64,000 nucleotides of DNA, from NCBI GenBank assembly GCA_029202445.1, contig CP119321.1, forward strand, positions 2,852,001 through 2,916,000. The letters are read 5' to 3'. The notes beneath the pieces are model-generated. The model saw only the letters and a program-made list of their open reading frames with translations, was not told where the DNA came from and made no database searches. Position numbers and translations under genes: made by a program. The DNA comes from Candidatus Microbacterium phytovorans (GTDB taxonomy: Bacteria; Actinomycetota; Actinomycetes; Actinomycetales; Microbacteriaceae). Position 1 is the first letter of the stretch. Each line of letters starts with the position of its first letter. This document shows, one piece after another, positions 9,494 through 18,506 of the stretch.

Positions 9494-9697
9494 ATGGCCA
9501 CTGGCACCGTGAAATGGTTCAACTCCGAGAAGGGCTATGGCTTCATCGCCCCCGACGACGGCACCGCCGACGTCTTCGCGCACTTCAGCGCGATCGCCGG
9601 CGACGGCTTCAAGGAACTCCGAGAGGCCCAGAAGGTCGAGTTCGACACCGAGGCGGGCTCCAAGGGCCCGCAGGCTGCGAACATCCGCGCCCTGTGA
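9494..9697 (+). CDS. cspA: cold-shock protein
   Basis: A 67-residue single-domain nucleic-acid chaperone. It begins with [15 protein letters not shown] (RNP1-like) and continues with DVFAHFSAI (RNP2-like). The family is typically 65-70 residues and binds single-stranded RNA and DNA, melting secondary structure. The ATG at 9494 has AAGAAGAGAG at 9480-9489 as ribosome binding site. A long region of more than 400 bases separates it from the TetR gene. A strong hairpin follows the stop, so the gene is probably monocistronic. The frame extends upstream without a stop, as described separately. Confidence 0.96.
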   Translation: MATGTVKWFNSEKGYGFIAPDDGTADVFAHFSAIAGDGFKELREAQKVEFDTEAGSKGPQAANIRAL

Positions 9698-9703
9698 TCT
9701 GCG

Positions 9704-9741
9704 GGTTCCGCCGACGCGACATCGTGCGCGTCGGCGGAACC
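9704..9741 (+). terminator. hairpin terminator after the cold-shock gene
   Basis: A perfect 15-base-pair stem (GGTTCCGCCGACGCG with its complement at 9727-9741) around an eight-base loop begins six bases after the cspA stop. Only a short T-poor tail follows, as is common in actinobacteria. Confidence 0.8.
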
Positions 9742-9852
9742 TTCACCTCGCAGACCCTAGGTTTCACCTGACGATCCGCCCTGAGGTCGCCTTTCATGCC
9801 GCTACGGCTATGTCGACCTGCGTAGCGTGGGGGTAGCGAACGGCATCCGCCC

Positions 9853-11019
9853 TTGGCTTCGGGCCTTCGGGCCGCTCCGGCCTGCGGGTCCCGATCGTCA
9901 GGGCGCATCATCTCCTCCACCACCGTCTCCCCCTCCCGGCTCGGCCCCGTCCGCCAGACCTACGCCGGCACCGCCGAGTTCCCCCCGATGGCCCGCGCCT
10001 TCACCGACGTGTCCCAGGTCGTCCGCGAGACCGGCCTCCTGCGCCGCACACCGTGGTTCTACGCGATGGTCGGCACCGTGATCGCCCTCGGCTTCGCCGG
10101 CTGCATCACGGGATTCATCCTGTTCGGGCACAGCTGGTTCCAGCTGCTCATCGCCGGTGCGCTCGGCATCCTGTTCACGCAGGTCGCCTTCCTCGGGCAC
10201 GAGGCCGCGCACCGTCAGATCCTCACCTCCGGTCCCGCCAACGATCGCCTCGCCCGGGTGCTCGCCAACGGCGTCGTCGGCATGAGCTACTCCTGGTGGA
10301 CCACCAAGCACACCCGTCACCACGCCAACCCCAACCGGGTCGGCAAGGATCCCGACATCGAAGTCGACACGATCTCCTTCCTCGACGAGGATGCCGCGCA
10401 GGCCCGCGGTCTGCGCCGTCTCCTGACGAAGAAGCAGGGTTGGCTGTTCTTCCCGCTCCTGACGCTGGAGGGCCTCAACCTCCACGCCATCGGCATCCGT
10501 CACCTGTTCAGCCGCGAGCCCGTCAAGGGCCGGTGGACCGAGATCGGGCTGATCGTTCTGCGTTTCTCGATCTTCACCGTGCCAGTGTTCGTCTTCCTCC
10601 CGCTGGGCATGGCGTTCGCCTTCCTCGGGGTGCAGCTGGCGGTCTTCGGCGTGTACATGGGCGCGTCGTTCGCCCCCAACCACAAGGGCATGCCGGTGAT
10701 CGCCCCCGACGCCAAGCTCGACTTCTTCAGCAAGCAGGTGCGCACGTCACGCAACATCGGCGGCGGCTGGTGGGCCACGTGGCTCATGGGCGGGCTGAAC
10801 TACCAGATCGAGCACCACCTCTTCCCGAACATGCCGCGGCCTCACCTCGCGCGGGCGCGAGAGATCGTGCGCGACCAGTGCCGCACGCTCGGAGTGCCCT
10901 ACACCGAGACGACGCTGTGGCGTTCGTACGGCATCGTCATCGCCTACCTCAACCGGGTCGGTCTCGCGGCGCGCGATCCGTTCGACTGCCCGATGGTCGC
11001 CTCCTACCGCCCGGCCTGA
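9853..11019 (+). CDS. membrane fatty-acid desaturase
   Basis: An integral-membrane diiron desaturase of the acyl-lipid/acyl-CoA type with three histidine boxes: GHEAAHRQ, KHTRHHANP and YQIEHHLFPN. It has about four hydrophobic segments between and after them. It would introduce a double bond into membrane acyl chains, which fits its position after a cold-shock gene. The start is uncertain. Homology-like sequence begins near 9907 with two ATC codons (then Ser-Ser-Thr-Thr-Val), but no ATG or GTG is there. The TTG at 9853 gives 388 residues with an unconvincing Ala/Gly/Arg leader and no ribosome binding site, and ATG 9988 would remove conserved sequence. It has its own transcription unit. Confidence 0.88.
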   Translation: MASGLRAAPACGSRSSGRIISSTTVSPSRLGPVRQTYAGTAEFPPMARAFTDVSQVVRETGLLRRTPWFYAMVGTVIALGFAGCITGFILFGHSWFQLLIAGALGILFTQVAFLGHEAAHRQILTSGPANDRLARVLANGVVGMSYSWWTTKHTRHHANPNRVGKDPDIEVDTISFLDEDAAQARGLRRLLTKKQGWLFFPLLTLEGLNLHAIGIRHLFSREPVKGRWTEIGLIVLRFSIFTVPVFVFLPLGMAFAFLGVQLAVFGVYMGASFAPNHKGMPVIAPDAKLDFFSKQVRTSRNIGGGWWATWLMGGLNYQIEHHLFPNMPRPHLARAREIVRDQCRTLGVPYTETTLWRSYGIVIAYLNRVGLAARDPFDCPMVASYRPA

Positions 11020-11030
11020 TCCCATCGCCG

Positions 11031-11091
11031 GCGCAACGGAGGAGATCCTCGCTGCGGAGGCGCGCTGACGGCATCCCGCCCTCCGTTGCGC
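11031..11091. terminator. inverted repeat downstream of the desaturase
   Basis: GCGCAACGGAG at 11031-11041 is exactly complementary to CTCCGTTGCGC at 11081-11091, with a 39-base spacer. GGAGGAGATC follows the first arm, and its complement-like AGATCTCCTCC follows the second. It starts 11 bases after the desaturase stop and lies between convergent genes, so a bidirectional terminator is plausible. The long spacer also fits a pair of short intergenic repeats in opposite orientation. Confidence 0.5.
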
Positions 11092-11128
11092 AGATCTCCT
11101 CCGGTATGCGAAACCGGATGCCAGCCGA

Positions 11129-11338
11129 TCAGCGGTCGGCGTCGGCCTCTGTGTCAGCTTCGGGCTGACCGGGGCCGGGGCCCGGGCGCGCCTGTGCGTC
11201 GGCGGCGATATCGATGCGGGTGACGCCGTCGTGCTCCGAGATCAGGTAGTGCGACTCCGCGACCGGTGCCCCCTTGCTCTCCGGGCCGTCGTCGGTCGGC
11301 GCTGCTCGCTCGATGGGGTCTTCCTGGTGATCGTGCAT
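11129..11338 (-). CDS. small acidic hypothetical protein
   Basis: A 69-residue protein with no recognised family. The central part, ESHYLISEHDGVTRIDIA, looks like a short folded beta hairpin. The ends are acidic and Pro/Gly-rich, and the C-terminus is an Ala-Asp-Glu run. The ATG at 11338 has GGGAGG about five bases upstream on the minus strand, which supports translation. It is convergent with the desaturase and stands alone. No function is proposed. Confidence 0.6.
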   Translation of the reverse strand: MHDHQEDPIERAAPTDDGPESKGAPVAESHYLISEHDGVTRIDIAADAQARPGPGPGQPEADTEADADR

Positions 11339-11488
11339 GGCATCCTCCCGTCGTCGGAGCCGACGTCATCGCGGCCCGCGCTTCGACGATAAGACGCCTC
11401 GGTGGTCGGGTCGTCGGGGTTGACGCCCGACACCGTGCCCGGTACCCGACAACCCCGTGCCGATGATCCTCTCCACCGCGGAGGTCTC

Positions 11489-12955
11489 TCACGCGGTGAG
11501 GAGCGACAGGTCGGGCGGCGCGGTCACCCCGAACTCGTCCCGCAGTGCGGTCAGCGCCGCGTACCAGCCCGACAGCCCGTGGACGCCCGGGCCGGGCGCC
11601 GTCGACGACGAGCACAGGTACAGGCCGCGAACCGGTGTGCGCCACGGGGACGGCCGGAGGACGGGGCGACGGAACAACTGCGCGAGGTCGGGGGAGCCCG
11701 CGGCGATGTCTCCGCCGGGATAGTTGGGGTTGTGCTGGGCGAGATCGTCGGCGGTACGGCTCGACGTCGCGAGGATCGTGTCGCGGAAGCCGGGTGCGAA
11801 CCGTTCGATCTGGGCGATGACGGCCGCCGTGCGATTCTCGCGAGACCCTGCGGGCACGTGGGTGTACGCCCACAGTGTGTGGCGACCGGCGGGCGCCCGC
11901 GTGGGGTCGAACAGCGACGGCTGCGAGACGAGCACGTACGGCGACGCCGGATGGATGCCGCGCGCCACCTCGCGCTCGCCGGCGGCGATCTCCGCACGGG
12001 TGCCGCCGAGATGGAGGGTCGGCGCGTCGCGGAGGGCGGTGTCTCGCCACGGCACGGGCTCGGACAGCGCGAAGTCGACTTTCGCAGCCCCGTTCCCGTA
12101 GCGGAACCGGCTGAGGGCGCGAGCATAACCCCGGGGCAGGGCATCGCCCGCGATCGCGCGCAGGGCACGCGGTGTGACGTCGAGCAGGCGTACGCGAGCG
12201 GTAGGCAGGGCGCGAAGGTCGTTCACATGGTGTGCTGTCACCAGTTCGCCGCCGTGGGCGAGGAAGTCCTGCACGAGCGCGTCGACGATGGCCTGACTGC
12301 CGCCTACCGGAAGCGGCCAGCCGCGCCCGTGAGCGTAGGCCGCGAGCGCCAGGCCGGCACCCGCGGCGGCGAGGCTCGGCAGCGGGAGGATGGCGTGCGC
12401 GCTGGCCCCGGTGAGCAGGGCGGGAGCGGCATCCTCGCGGAACCGGGCGCCCCACAGGCGCGTGCCCTGCTCGAAGGAGCGGGCGGCCAGTCGCGCCGCC
12501 GTCACGGGATGCCGTGGCATACGGAGCAGCGGACTGCCCGTCGTCGCGGCGACCGACGAGGAGCGGCGGGCGAGGGGGCCGAGAAGCCGGGCGTAGGCGC
12601 GCCCGTCGCGGCCGAGTGCGTCGGCGGTTCGCGCCAGGTCGCGGTAGGCGACGGCGGAGGAGTCGTCGAGCGGATGCGCGAACGAGACGTCGGGGGTGAT
12701 GAGCGAGATGCGGCGGTCGAGCTCGAACGCGCGGAAGAAGGCGGATTCGACGGCGAGCGGGTGGACCGCCGAGCACACGTCGTGGCGGAAGCCGGGCAGC
12801 GTGAGCTCGGCCGTCGCCGCGCCGCCGCCGGCGACGGGCGCCCTCTCGAACAGGATCGTCCGCAGTCCCGCCCGGGCCAGCGTGACCGCGGCAGCGAGAC
12901 CATTGGGTCCGGCGCCGACGATCACCGCGTCGTACGCCGTGCATGCAGGGCTCAT
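11489..12955 (-). CDS. FAD-dependent oxidoreductase, phytoene-desaturase-like
   Basis: A 488-residue flavoprotein. The N-terminal dinucleotide-binding fold reads [22 protein letters not shown], followed by [22 protein letters not shown], as in the phytoene desaturase/CrtI-like amine oxidase group. The C-terminal FAD-contacting segment includes [24 protein letters not shown]. It is larger in scope than carotenoid synthesis, since no other carotenoid gene is nearby, so the substrate is unknown. The ATG at 12955 overlaps the stop of the upstream SRPBCC gene by four bases. The two form a coupled minus-strand operon, suggesting that a lipid-like substrate is shared. Confidence 0.88.
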   Translation of the reverse strand: MSPACTAYDAVIVGAGPNGLAAAVTLARAGLRTILFERAPVAGGGAATAELTLPGFRHDVCSAVHPLAVESAFFRAFELDRRISLITPDVSFAHPLDDSSAVAYRDLARTADALGRDGRAYARLLGPLARRSSSVAATTGSPLLRMPRHPVTAARLAARSFEQGTRLWGARFREDAAPALLTGASAHAILPLPSLAAAGAGLALAAYAHGRGWPLPVGGSQAIVDALVQDFLAHGGELVTAHHVNDLRALPTARVRLLDVTPRALRAIAGDALPRGYARALSRFRYGNGAAKVDFALSEPVPWRDTALRDAPTLHLGGTRAEIAAGEREVARGIHPASPYVLVSQPSLFDPTRAPAGRHTLWAYTHVPAGSRENRTAAVIAQIERFAPGFRDTILATSSRTADDLAQHNPNYPGGDIAAGSPDLAQLFRRPVLRPSPWRTPVRGLYLCSSSTAPGPGVHGLSGWYAALTALRDEFGVTAPPDLSLLTA

Positions 12956-13401
12956 GGCGTCGGTCGCCCGCCGGCACCGTTCTCCGCGAGATACGCGAGC
13001 CGGTGGAGGGTCTCGTGGTTGCGCCACAAGAGCAGGGGCTCCACGAGCGCACGCAGCCACGCGGCGGGCCCCGAGATCGGCGTCTCCTCGATGGTGACGC
13101 TGGTGCCGGTCTCGACGGGTTCCAGCCGCACGTCGACGCGCGCGGCGCCCATGGGCCAGCCGCGTGCAACCATGACGAGGCGACGGCCAGGTTCCGTGTG
13201 CTCCACATGCGTCGTGTCGTCGATGAGGAAAGGCCACACGCCGAAGGAGTGATGCAGGCGCCCGCCCGGGAGCGGCCATTCGCCGCTCACCTCTCTCATC
13301 CGCGCGGCGCCCACGACCCAGGACGGGTAGAGCCAGCCGTCGGCGAGCACGGCGAACACGTCGGAGGGCGGGCAGGCGAGGTGTCGCGCGTTGCGTGCCA
13401 T
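12952..13401 (-). CDS. SRPBCC-family protein
   Basis: A 149-residue START-like/polyketide-cyclase-fold protein. It opens with [24 protein letters not shown], the usual first strand and helix of this family, and has the central beta-sheet and long C-terminal helix. Such proteins bind hydrophobic ligands in a deep cavity. GAGGAGCAGT precedes the ATG at 13401. Its stop overlaps the start of the FAD oxidoreductase, so the two products are made together and may act on one lipophilic compound. The ligand is unknown. Confidence 0.82.
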   Translation of the reverse strand: MARNARHLACPPSDVFAVLADGWLYPSWVVGAARMREVSGEWPLPGGRLHHSFGVWPFLIDDTTHVEHTEPGRRLVMVARGWPMGAARVDVRLEPVETGTSVTIEETPISGPAAWLRALVEPLLLWRNHETLHRLAYLAENGAGGRPTP

Positions 13402-13573
13402 TACTGCTCCTCCGGTGATCGAGTGCGCGCGGTCGGCGGGTGCACGGTGCTATCGACGGTAGACGACGGCAGGGTGGTGAGACGAAGGGATTGCCAGGTG
13501 GGCGTGGATGCCGTAGCGCGCGTCGAGCGTGGGTCGTCGTGACGGTGTGCGCGCGGTGACGGAGAATGGCTCC

Positions 13574-14422
13574 ATGTCGACCGACGAGACGGCCGCGCTC
13601 GACGCGATCATCGCGGAGCTCTACGCCGTCGCGCCCGCCGACTTCGTTGCCGCCCGCACCCGCCGCGCGAAGGATGCCGAACCCGCTCTCGCGCGGCAGG
13701 TGGCGAAGGTGCGCAAGCCCGTCGTGTCGGCGTGGGCCGTCGACCTCCTGGCCCGCGAGGGCCGTCTCGCCGACGCGTTGGAGCTCGGAGCCGCCTTGCG
13801 CGAGGCGCAGGGCGAGCTCGACGCCGCCGAGCTCGCCCGTCTCGGTCGACAGCGTCGGCAGCTCGTCGCGGCACTCGCCCGCACGGCCGTCGACCTCGCG
13901 TCCGCCGCAGGGGTGAGCGTCAGCCCCGCCGCGCAGTCCGACATCGAGGCGACCCTGAACGCCGCGTTGATCCATGCCGATGCCGCCGCGGCCGTCGCCA
14001 CGGCCCGGTTGGCCGCGCCGCTCGACCCGTCGGGCGACGTCGACCTCGCCGACGCGGTCAGCGGCACCGTTCCCGACGCCGCGCAGGGCGACCCGGCATC
14101 CCGCGATCTTCCCGAGGACGAGCTCGCGGAACGTCGTGCGCGGCGTGAGGCGGAGCGGGCTGCGCGCGAAGCCGAGCGCGAGCTCGAACGGGCCGAACGC
14201 GACAGCGCGAAGGCGCTCGAGCAGCGTGAGCGTGCACAGGAGCGCGCCGACCGGCTCCGCCAGCGAGTGGAGGCCCTGCGCGCCGACCTCGAGCGCGCCG
14301 AGCGCGAGGCGGCCGAGGCGGCGTCCGAGCTCGACGAGCTCGGCGCGGCTGCGTCTCGGGCCGCCGCCGATGCCCGGACGGCGGCACGCCGGGTGGCATC
14401 CGCGCAGGCCGCTCTCTCGTGA
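13574..14422 (+). CDS. coiled-coil hypothetical protein
   Basis: A 282-residue protein of unknown function. Residues 1-150 form an Ala-rich helical domain starting ETAALDAIIAELYAVAPADFVAARTRRAKD. A short acidic Pro/Asp linker follows, and residues about 190-280 form a highly charged Glu/Arg/Ala coiled coil with heptad spacing. There is no signal peptide or membrane segment. A -10-like GAGAAT ends six bases before the ATG at 13574, so the transcript may be leaderless. It is monocistronic as far as can be seen and probably acts as a structural or scaffolding protein (inference). Confidence 0.78.
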   Translation: MSTDETAALDAIIAELYAVAPADFVAARTRRAKDAEPALARQVAKVRKPVVSAWAVDLLAREGRLADALELGAALREAQGELDAAELARLGRQRRQLVAALARTAVDLASAAGVSVSPAAQSDIEATLNAALIHADAAAAVATARLAAPLDPSGDVDLADAVSGTVPDAAQGDPASRDLPEDELAERRARREAERAAREAERELERAERDSAKALEQRERAQERADRLRQRVEALRADLERAEREAAEAASELDELGAAASRAAADARTAARRVASAQAALS

Positions 14423-14551
14423 GACGACTCGGCGACCTCACCGCACGCTGACCGGCATCCGTAACCGCTGCATCCGGCAAACGCAAGGCCTTCCCTCACA
14501 TTCGGGATCCGCGGGTACCGTTGAGGGAGGCAGTCGAAAGGAGTGATGACC

Positions 14552-14911
14552 ATGCCTTTTCGCAGTCGAGAGACGCTCGAGCACTGGCTCGCGGAGTTCC
14601 ACGACGCCCGTGGTGCGGGCGACCTCATTCGAGTGATCGTGCAAGACGGCACCGAGGGTGCCGACACCGGACTCGTGGTCGTCCCCCTGCAGAACGCGAC
14701 CGTCTCCGTGTTCATGGAGCCGATCGACATCGGCGATGCCCGCTGGCGCATCACGATCGAGCCGCAGCCCGACACGACGATCCTCAGCAGCCACCAACTG
14801 CACGGCATGGCCGTCGAGCTGCAGGTCGCGGCGGAACTGTGCGCGTTCCTGGAAGCCAAGTCGTTCGGCCACGAGGAGTCCGACCGGGAGGAGTCCGACC
14901 CCGAGGCGTGA
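14552..14911 (+). CDS. small hypothetical protein
   Basis: A 119-residue soluble protein without a recognised family. It begins MPFRSRETLEHWLAEFHDARG, contains an amphipathic alpha/beta core (RVIVQDGTEG, VSVFMEPIDI, RWRITIEPQ) and ends in an acidic Glu/Ser/Asp tail. AAAGGAG at 14537-14543 is spaced correctly for the ATG at 14552. The earlier ATG at 14546 is too close to it. It stands between the coiled-coil gene and a TetR gene with no overlap. Confidence 0.72.
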   Translation: MPFRSRETLEHWLAEFHDARGAGDLIRVIVQDGTEGADTGLVVVPLQNATVSVFMEPIDIGDARWRITIEPQPDTTILSSHQLHGMAVELQVAAELCAFLEAKSFGHEESDREESDPEA

Positions 14912-14932
14912 CCGCGACGGAGCCCAGGCGCG

Positions 14933-14945
14933 TAGCCTCGAAGCG
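14933..14945 (+). promoter_or_regulatory. leaderless promoter of the second TetR gene
   Basis: A -10-type TAGCCT at 14933-14938 ends six bases before the GTG start, leaving no room for a ribosome binding site. The transcript would begin at or next to the start codon. Confidence 0.5.
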
Positions 14946-15643
14946 TGCACCACCCCGACGGCTCCGTCCCTTCCCGCCGTCGACCGGAGCGACTGGGCGG
15001 TCGACCGGTGCTCGACGTGGACGCCGTCGCGGAGGCGGCGCTGAGCGAAGTGGCCGTCACGGGTCTCGCCCGGCTCACCGTGGCCGCCGTCGCTCGTCGG
15101 CTGCAGGTCACACCCCGGGCGATCTATCACTACGTCCCCGACCGGGACGGACTGGCCAGGATCGCTGTGGCGCGATGGCTTCGTCGGATGCCGACACTGT
15201 CTCCGACCGATCCGCCCCGCGAGGCCTTGCGCCGCTACGTGGTCGAGTCGGCGCGCCACTTCGTGACGTATCGGTTCATCCACGACGTCGCGCTGGCGAA
15301 GGGTTTCGAGTACGGCGAGGACTTCTTCGTGATGCAGGAGCGGGAGGTCGTCACGCTCGTCTCGTGGGGTGCGTCGCCGTCCGACGCGCTGCTGATCTTC
15401 AACGAGATCGCCCGCTTCGTCGACGGCTCGGCGCGCCATTACCCGGAGGTCTTCCTTCCGGATGCCGAGCCGATCTGGCCCGACATGGGGCGCCCGCTCT
15501 CGGAGATCGCGCCGACGGAGGCGGAGACACGCTATCCGCTTTCGGCGACCGCGCACCCGATCACCTCGGCGCATCAGATCGCGTTCGGCCTCGACCTGTT
15601 CCTCGACGGGCTCACCACGCGGCTGCCGGCGCTGCGCCGCTGA
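14945..15643 (+). CDS. TetR-family transcriptional regulator
   Basis: A 232-residue regulator. The helix-turn-helix sits at about residues 25-70 (LARLTVAAVARRLQVTPRAIYHYVPDRDGL), preceded by a basic Arg/Pro tail. The C-terminal domain of about 150 residues is helical and resembles TetR_C regions. It has a -10-like TAGCCT six bases ahead of the GTG and is probably autoregulated from that promoter. No enzyme or transporter gene is adjacent in operon order, so its target is unknown. The following small membrane-protein gene is 302 bases away. Confidence 0.85.
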   Translation: MHHPDGSVPSRRRPERLGGRPVLDVDAVAEAALSEVAVTGLARLTVAAVARRLQVTPRAIYHYVPDRDGLARIAVARWLRRMPTLSPTDPPREALRRYVVESARHFVTYRFIHDVALAKGFEYGEDFFVMQEREVVTLVSWGASPSDALLIFNEIARFVDGSARHYPEVFLPDAEPIWPDMGRPLSEIAPTEAETRYPLSATAHPITSAHQIAFGLDLFLDGLTTRLPALRR

Positions 15644-15945
15644 GCGCGTGGACACGTGCGCGGCGCACACGGAGGGGGTCCGACGAGAGCGACTCGCCCG
15701 AACCCCCTCGATGGCCCCCCAGGGTGTATGTCTGACCCCCATCAGACTGCTCAACGCTACCGTGTCTTCAGGCTTGCATTTCACAGATCGAGCCACTTCG
15801 TACATCTGATGTGCGCAAACGGGCTCGTCTCTTCCTCACGAATCACCATGTTTCACACGAGACGACGACACCCCCACGCGCGGAGAATTTTGTCCCCCGA
15901 AAAGCCGACTGCCGCACGGTGGCGTCACTTGTTAGCGTCGGAGTC
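15644..15945. other. gene-free spacer, locally AT-richer
   Basis: No convincing coding frame is seen. The part from about 15750 to 15900 is clearly lower in GC than its surroundings. It contains TTTTGTCCCCCGAA (15888-15901), a word that recurs at 21260-21272. A -10-like TAGCGT at 15933-15938 ends seven bases before the next ATG. Confidence 0.5.
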
Positions 15946-16272
15946 ATGACCACCACAGAACAGACGACGGTGACGCGCGCCACCGGGCACGGCCTCGGAA
16001 TCGCGTCGCTGGTCCTCGCGATCGCGACGCCTGTCACGGCGGTCATCGCGCTGATCTGGGCGGGCGTCACTCCGGGCATGGGCGCGCTGGGCGTCGCGAT
16101 CCTCGGACTCTATGCCGTGGGGACCATCGCCGTCGTCGCGGTCGTCGTCGGACTCATCTCGCTCGTGGTGTCGAAGCCGAACAACCTCGCGAAGGTGTCG
16201 TTGCTGCTGATCGGGGCGACGGCCATCGTGCTGCTCATGCTCGTCTTCCCGCCGAACCTCTGGTTCGGCTGA
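15946..16272 (+). CDS. small three-helix membrane protein
   Basis: A 108-residue protein with a polar N-terminal 15 residues and three hydrophobic segments at about residues 17-42, 50-75 and 85-103. It resembles the many small actinobacterial integral membrane proteins of unknown role. TAGCGT at 15933-15938 and the lack of a ribosome binding site suggest a leaderless transcript. It is convergent with the aminotransferase gene, with two bases between the stops. Confidence 0.75.
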   Translation: MTTTEQTTVTRATGHGLGIASLVLAIATPVTAVIALIWAGVTPGMGALGVAILGLYAVGTIAVVAVVVGLISLVVSKPNNLAKVSLLLIGATAIVLLMLVFPPNLWFG

Positions 16273-16274
16273 CC

Positions 16275-17660
16275 TCAGAGTCGGTTACCGGCCTCGGTGA
16301 GCACCGAGCGCAGGATCTGCTCGATCTCCGTGAACTCCGAGGGCCCGATGGTCAGCGGCGGAGCCAGCTGGATCACGGGGTCGCCGCGGTCGTCGGCCCG
16401 GCAGTACAGCCCCGCCTCGTAAAGGGCACCGGAGAGGAACCCGCGCAGCAGCCGCTCCGACTCGTCGTCGTCGAAGGTCTCCTTCGTCGCCTTGTCCTTG
16501 ACGAGTTCGATGCCGAAGAAGTACCCGTCGCCGCGGACGTCGCCGACGATCGGCAAGTCGGTGAGGCGCTCGAGTGTCGAGCGGAACACGGGGGAGTTCT
16601 CGCGCACGTTCTGCAGGAGGCCCTCCTCCTCGAAGATGTCGAGGTTGGCCAGCGCGACGGCGGATGCCACGGGATGCCCTGCGAACGTGTACCCGTGGGG
16701 GAAGGAGACGTCGCCCTTCGTGAACGGCTCGTAGATGCGGTCGCTGACGATCGTGCCCCCGAGGGGAACGTAACCGCTCGTGACGGCCTTCGCGAAGGTG
16801 ATCATGTCGGGTTCGTAACCGTACGCATCGCAGGCGAAGTACTCGCCGATGCGACCGAACGCGCAGATGACCTCGTCGCTGACGAGGAGCACGTCGTAGC
16901 GGTCGCAGATCTCCCGCACGCGCTGGAAGTATCCCGGCGGCGGGGGGAAGCAGCCCCCGGAGTTCTGCACGGGCTCGAGGAACACGGCGGCGACGGTGTC
17001 GGGCCCCTCGAACTGGATCATCTCCTCGATGCGGTCGGCCGCCCAGACGCCGAACTCCTCCGGCGTCGATCCGGTGAAGCCCTGCTCGGCGGCGCGGTAG
17101 TAGTTCGTGTTCGGCACTCGGAACCCGCCCGGCGCGACCGGCTCGAACATGGCCTTCATCCCAGGGAGCCCCGTGATGGCGAGCGCCCCATGGGGTGTGC
17201 CGTGGTACGCGATGAATCGCGAGATCACCTTGTGCTTGCCGGGCTTGCCCTGCAGCTTCCAGTAGTGCTTCGCGAGCTTGAACGCGGTCTCCACCGCTTC
17301 CCCGCCCCCGGTGGAGAAGAAGACGTGATTGAGGTCGCCGGGCGCGAGGTCGGCGAGACGGTCGGCGAGTTCGATCGCCGACGGGTGCGCGTACGACCAG
17401 ATGGGGAAGAAGGCGAGCTTCTGGGCCTGCGCGGCGGCGGTCTCGGCGAGCACGCGGCGTCCGTGTCCGGCGTTGACGACGAAGAGCCCGGAGAGCCCGT
17501 CGATGTACCGCTTGCCCGCGGCATCCCAGATGTGATGGCCTTCGCCGCGCTCGATGATCGGCACGCCGCGTTCCATCGTCGACTGTCGCGAGAAGTGCAT
17601 CCACAGGTGGTCTTTCGCCATCTGCTGGAGCTCGGCCTCGGTCCGCTGCGCACCCGTCAT
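16275..17660 (-). CDS. class III aminotransferase (omega-amino acid:pyruvate type)
   Basis: A 461-residue PLP-dependent transaminase of the aspartate aminotransferase superfamily, class III. Seen are WDAAGKRYIDGLSGLFVVNAGHG at the N-terminus, FFSTGGGEAVETAFKLAK for phosphate binding, the Asp of LLVSDEVICAFGRIG, and the PLP lysine in ITFAKAVTSGYVPLGG. This pattern matches beta-alanine or omega-amino acid to pyruvate aminotransferases. The substrate could also be a polyamine or GABA. The divergent SDR and the APC permease just beyond suggest an amine or amino-acid uptake and oxidation unit (inference). Confidence 0.9.
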   Translation of the reverse strand: MTGAQRTEAELQQMAKDHLWMHFSRQSTMERGVPIIERGEGHHIWDAAGKRYIDGLSGLFVVNAGHGRRVLAETAAAQAQKLAFFPIWSYAHPSAIELADRLADLAPGDLNHVFFSTGGGEAVETAFKLAKHYWKLQGKPGKHKVISRFIAYHGTPHGALAITGLPGMKAMFEPVAPGGFRVPNTNYYRAAEQGFTGSTPEEFGVWAADRIEEMIQFEGPDTVAAVFLEPVQNSGGCFPPPPGYFQRVREICDRYDVLLVSDEVICAFGRIGEYFACDAYGYEPDMITFAKAVTSGYVPLGGTIVSDRIYEPFTKGDVSFPHGYTFAGHPVASAVALANLDIFEEEGLLQNVRENSPVFRSTLERLTDLPIVGDVRGDGYFFGIELVKDKATKETFDDDESERLLRGFLSGALYEAGLYCRADDRGDPVIQLAPPLTIGPSEFTEIEQILRSVLTEAGNRL

Positions 17661-17711
17661 GACCCGAACCTACTCGCGCGACCGCGCCGCGTTCACGCTC
17701 GGACCGTCGAA

Positions 17712-17761
17712 ATCGCACGAAGTGCGCGGGGGAAACGGTCGCGGCGCACAGTTCGTGCGAT
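17712..17761. promoter_or_regulatory. inverted repeat in the divergent aminotransferase/SDR promoter
   Basis: ATCGCACGAA (17712-17721) and TTCGTGCGAT (17752-17761) are perfect complements 30 bases apart. Similarity continues inward: the right half reads on the minus strand as ATCGCACGAACTGTGCGC against ATCGCACGAAGTGCGC on the left. Two near-identical sites therefore face each other between divergent genes, as expected for a shared operator. They might alternatively be a mobile-repeat pair. Confidence 0.5.
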
Positions 17762-17792
17762 CTCGGGCCGCCCGGCGGGGGAGGATGGAGGC

Positions 17793-18488
17793 ATGAGCCG
17801 CACATTCGTCGTCACGGGGGCCGGGTCGGGCATCGGCGCCGTCCTCGCTCGCCGCCTCCTCGGTCGCGGAGACCGACTCGTCCTGATCGCGCGGGATGCC
17901 GCGCGCGGCGATGCTCTCCGGGCGGAGCTCCCCGGGAGCTCCGTGATCGTGGCGGACCTCGCCGACCCGGACGCCCTCGCGGGCGCCGTGGCCGCTGCCG
18001 ACCTCCCGGATGCCATCGACGGGATCGTGCATGCGGCGGGCATCGTCGAGCTCGGCACGGTCGAGGAGCTCCCCGTGTCGGCGTGGACGGCGCAGCTCGC
18101 CGTGAACCTCGTCGCCCCCGCCGAGCTCACGCGCCTGCTGCTCCCGCGGGTGCGCGCCGCGCGCGGCCAGGTGCTCTTCGTGAACTCCGGGGCGGGCCTG
18201 ACCGCCCATCCGGAGTGGAGCGCCTACGCGGCCAGCAAGCACGGCCTGCGGGCGCTCGCCGACGCCCTTCGCGGCGAGGAGGCGCCGCACGGCGTGCGCG
18301 TGACGAGCGTCTACCCGGGACGGACGGCGACGCCGATGCAGGAGAAGGTCCACGCGCAGGAGGGCGCCGCCTACGACCCGTCCCGCTTCATCGACGCAGA
18401 GTCGGTGGCGGCCGCCGTGCTCGCCGCCCTCGACGCCACGCCCGACGCGACACTGACCGACATCACGGTCCGGCCGGGCCCCCGCTGA
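17793..18488 (+). CDS. short-chain dehydrogenase/reductase
   Basis: A 231-residue classical SDR. The cofactor motif TGAGSGIGAVLARRL is at residues 8-22, the acidic loop VADLADPDAL follows, then HAAGI, and the catalytic Ser/Tyr/Lys sit in VNSGAGLTAHPEWSAYAASKHGLRA (Tyr-X3-Lys). Length and layout are normal for the family, so it should use NAD(P)H. The substrate is not recognisable. It diverges from the aminotransferase and is followed by a hairpin and then the permease promoter. Confidence 0.9.
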   Translation: MSRTFVVTGAGSGIGAVLARRLLGRGDRLVLIARDAARGDALRAELPGSSVIVADLADPDALAGAVAAADLPDAIDGIVHAAGIVELGTVEELPVSAWTAQLAVNLVAPAELTRLLLPRVRAARGQVLFVNSGAGLTAHPEWSAYAASKHGLRALADALRGEEAPHGVRVTSVYPGRTATPMQEKVHAQEGAAYDPSRFIDAESVAAAVLAALDATPDATLTDITVRPGPR

Positions 18489-18506
18489 CTTCCGTCGCCG
18501 GGCCAC

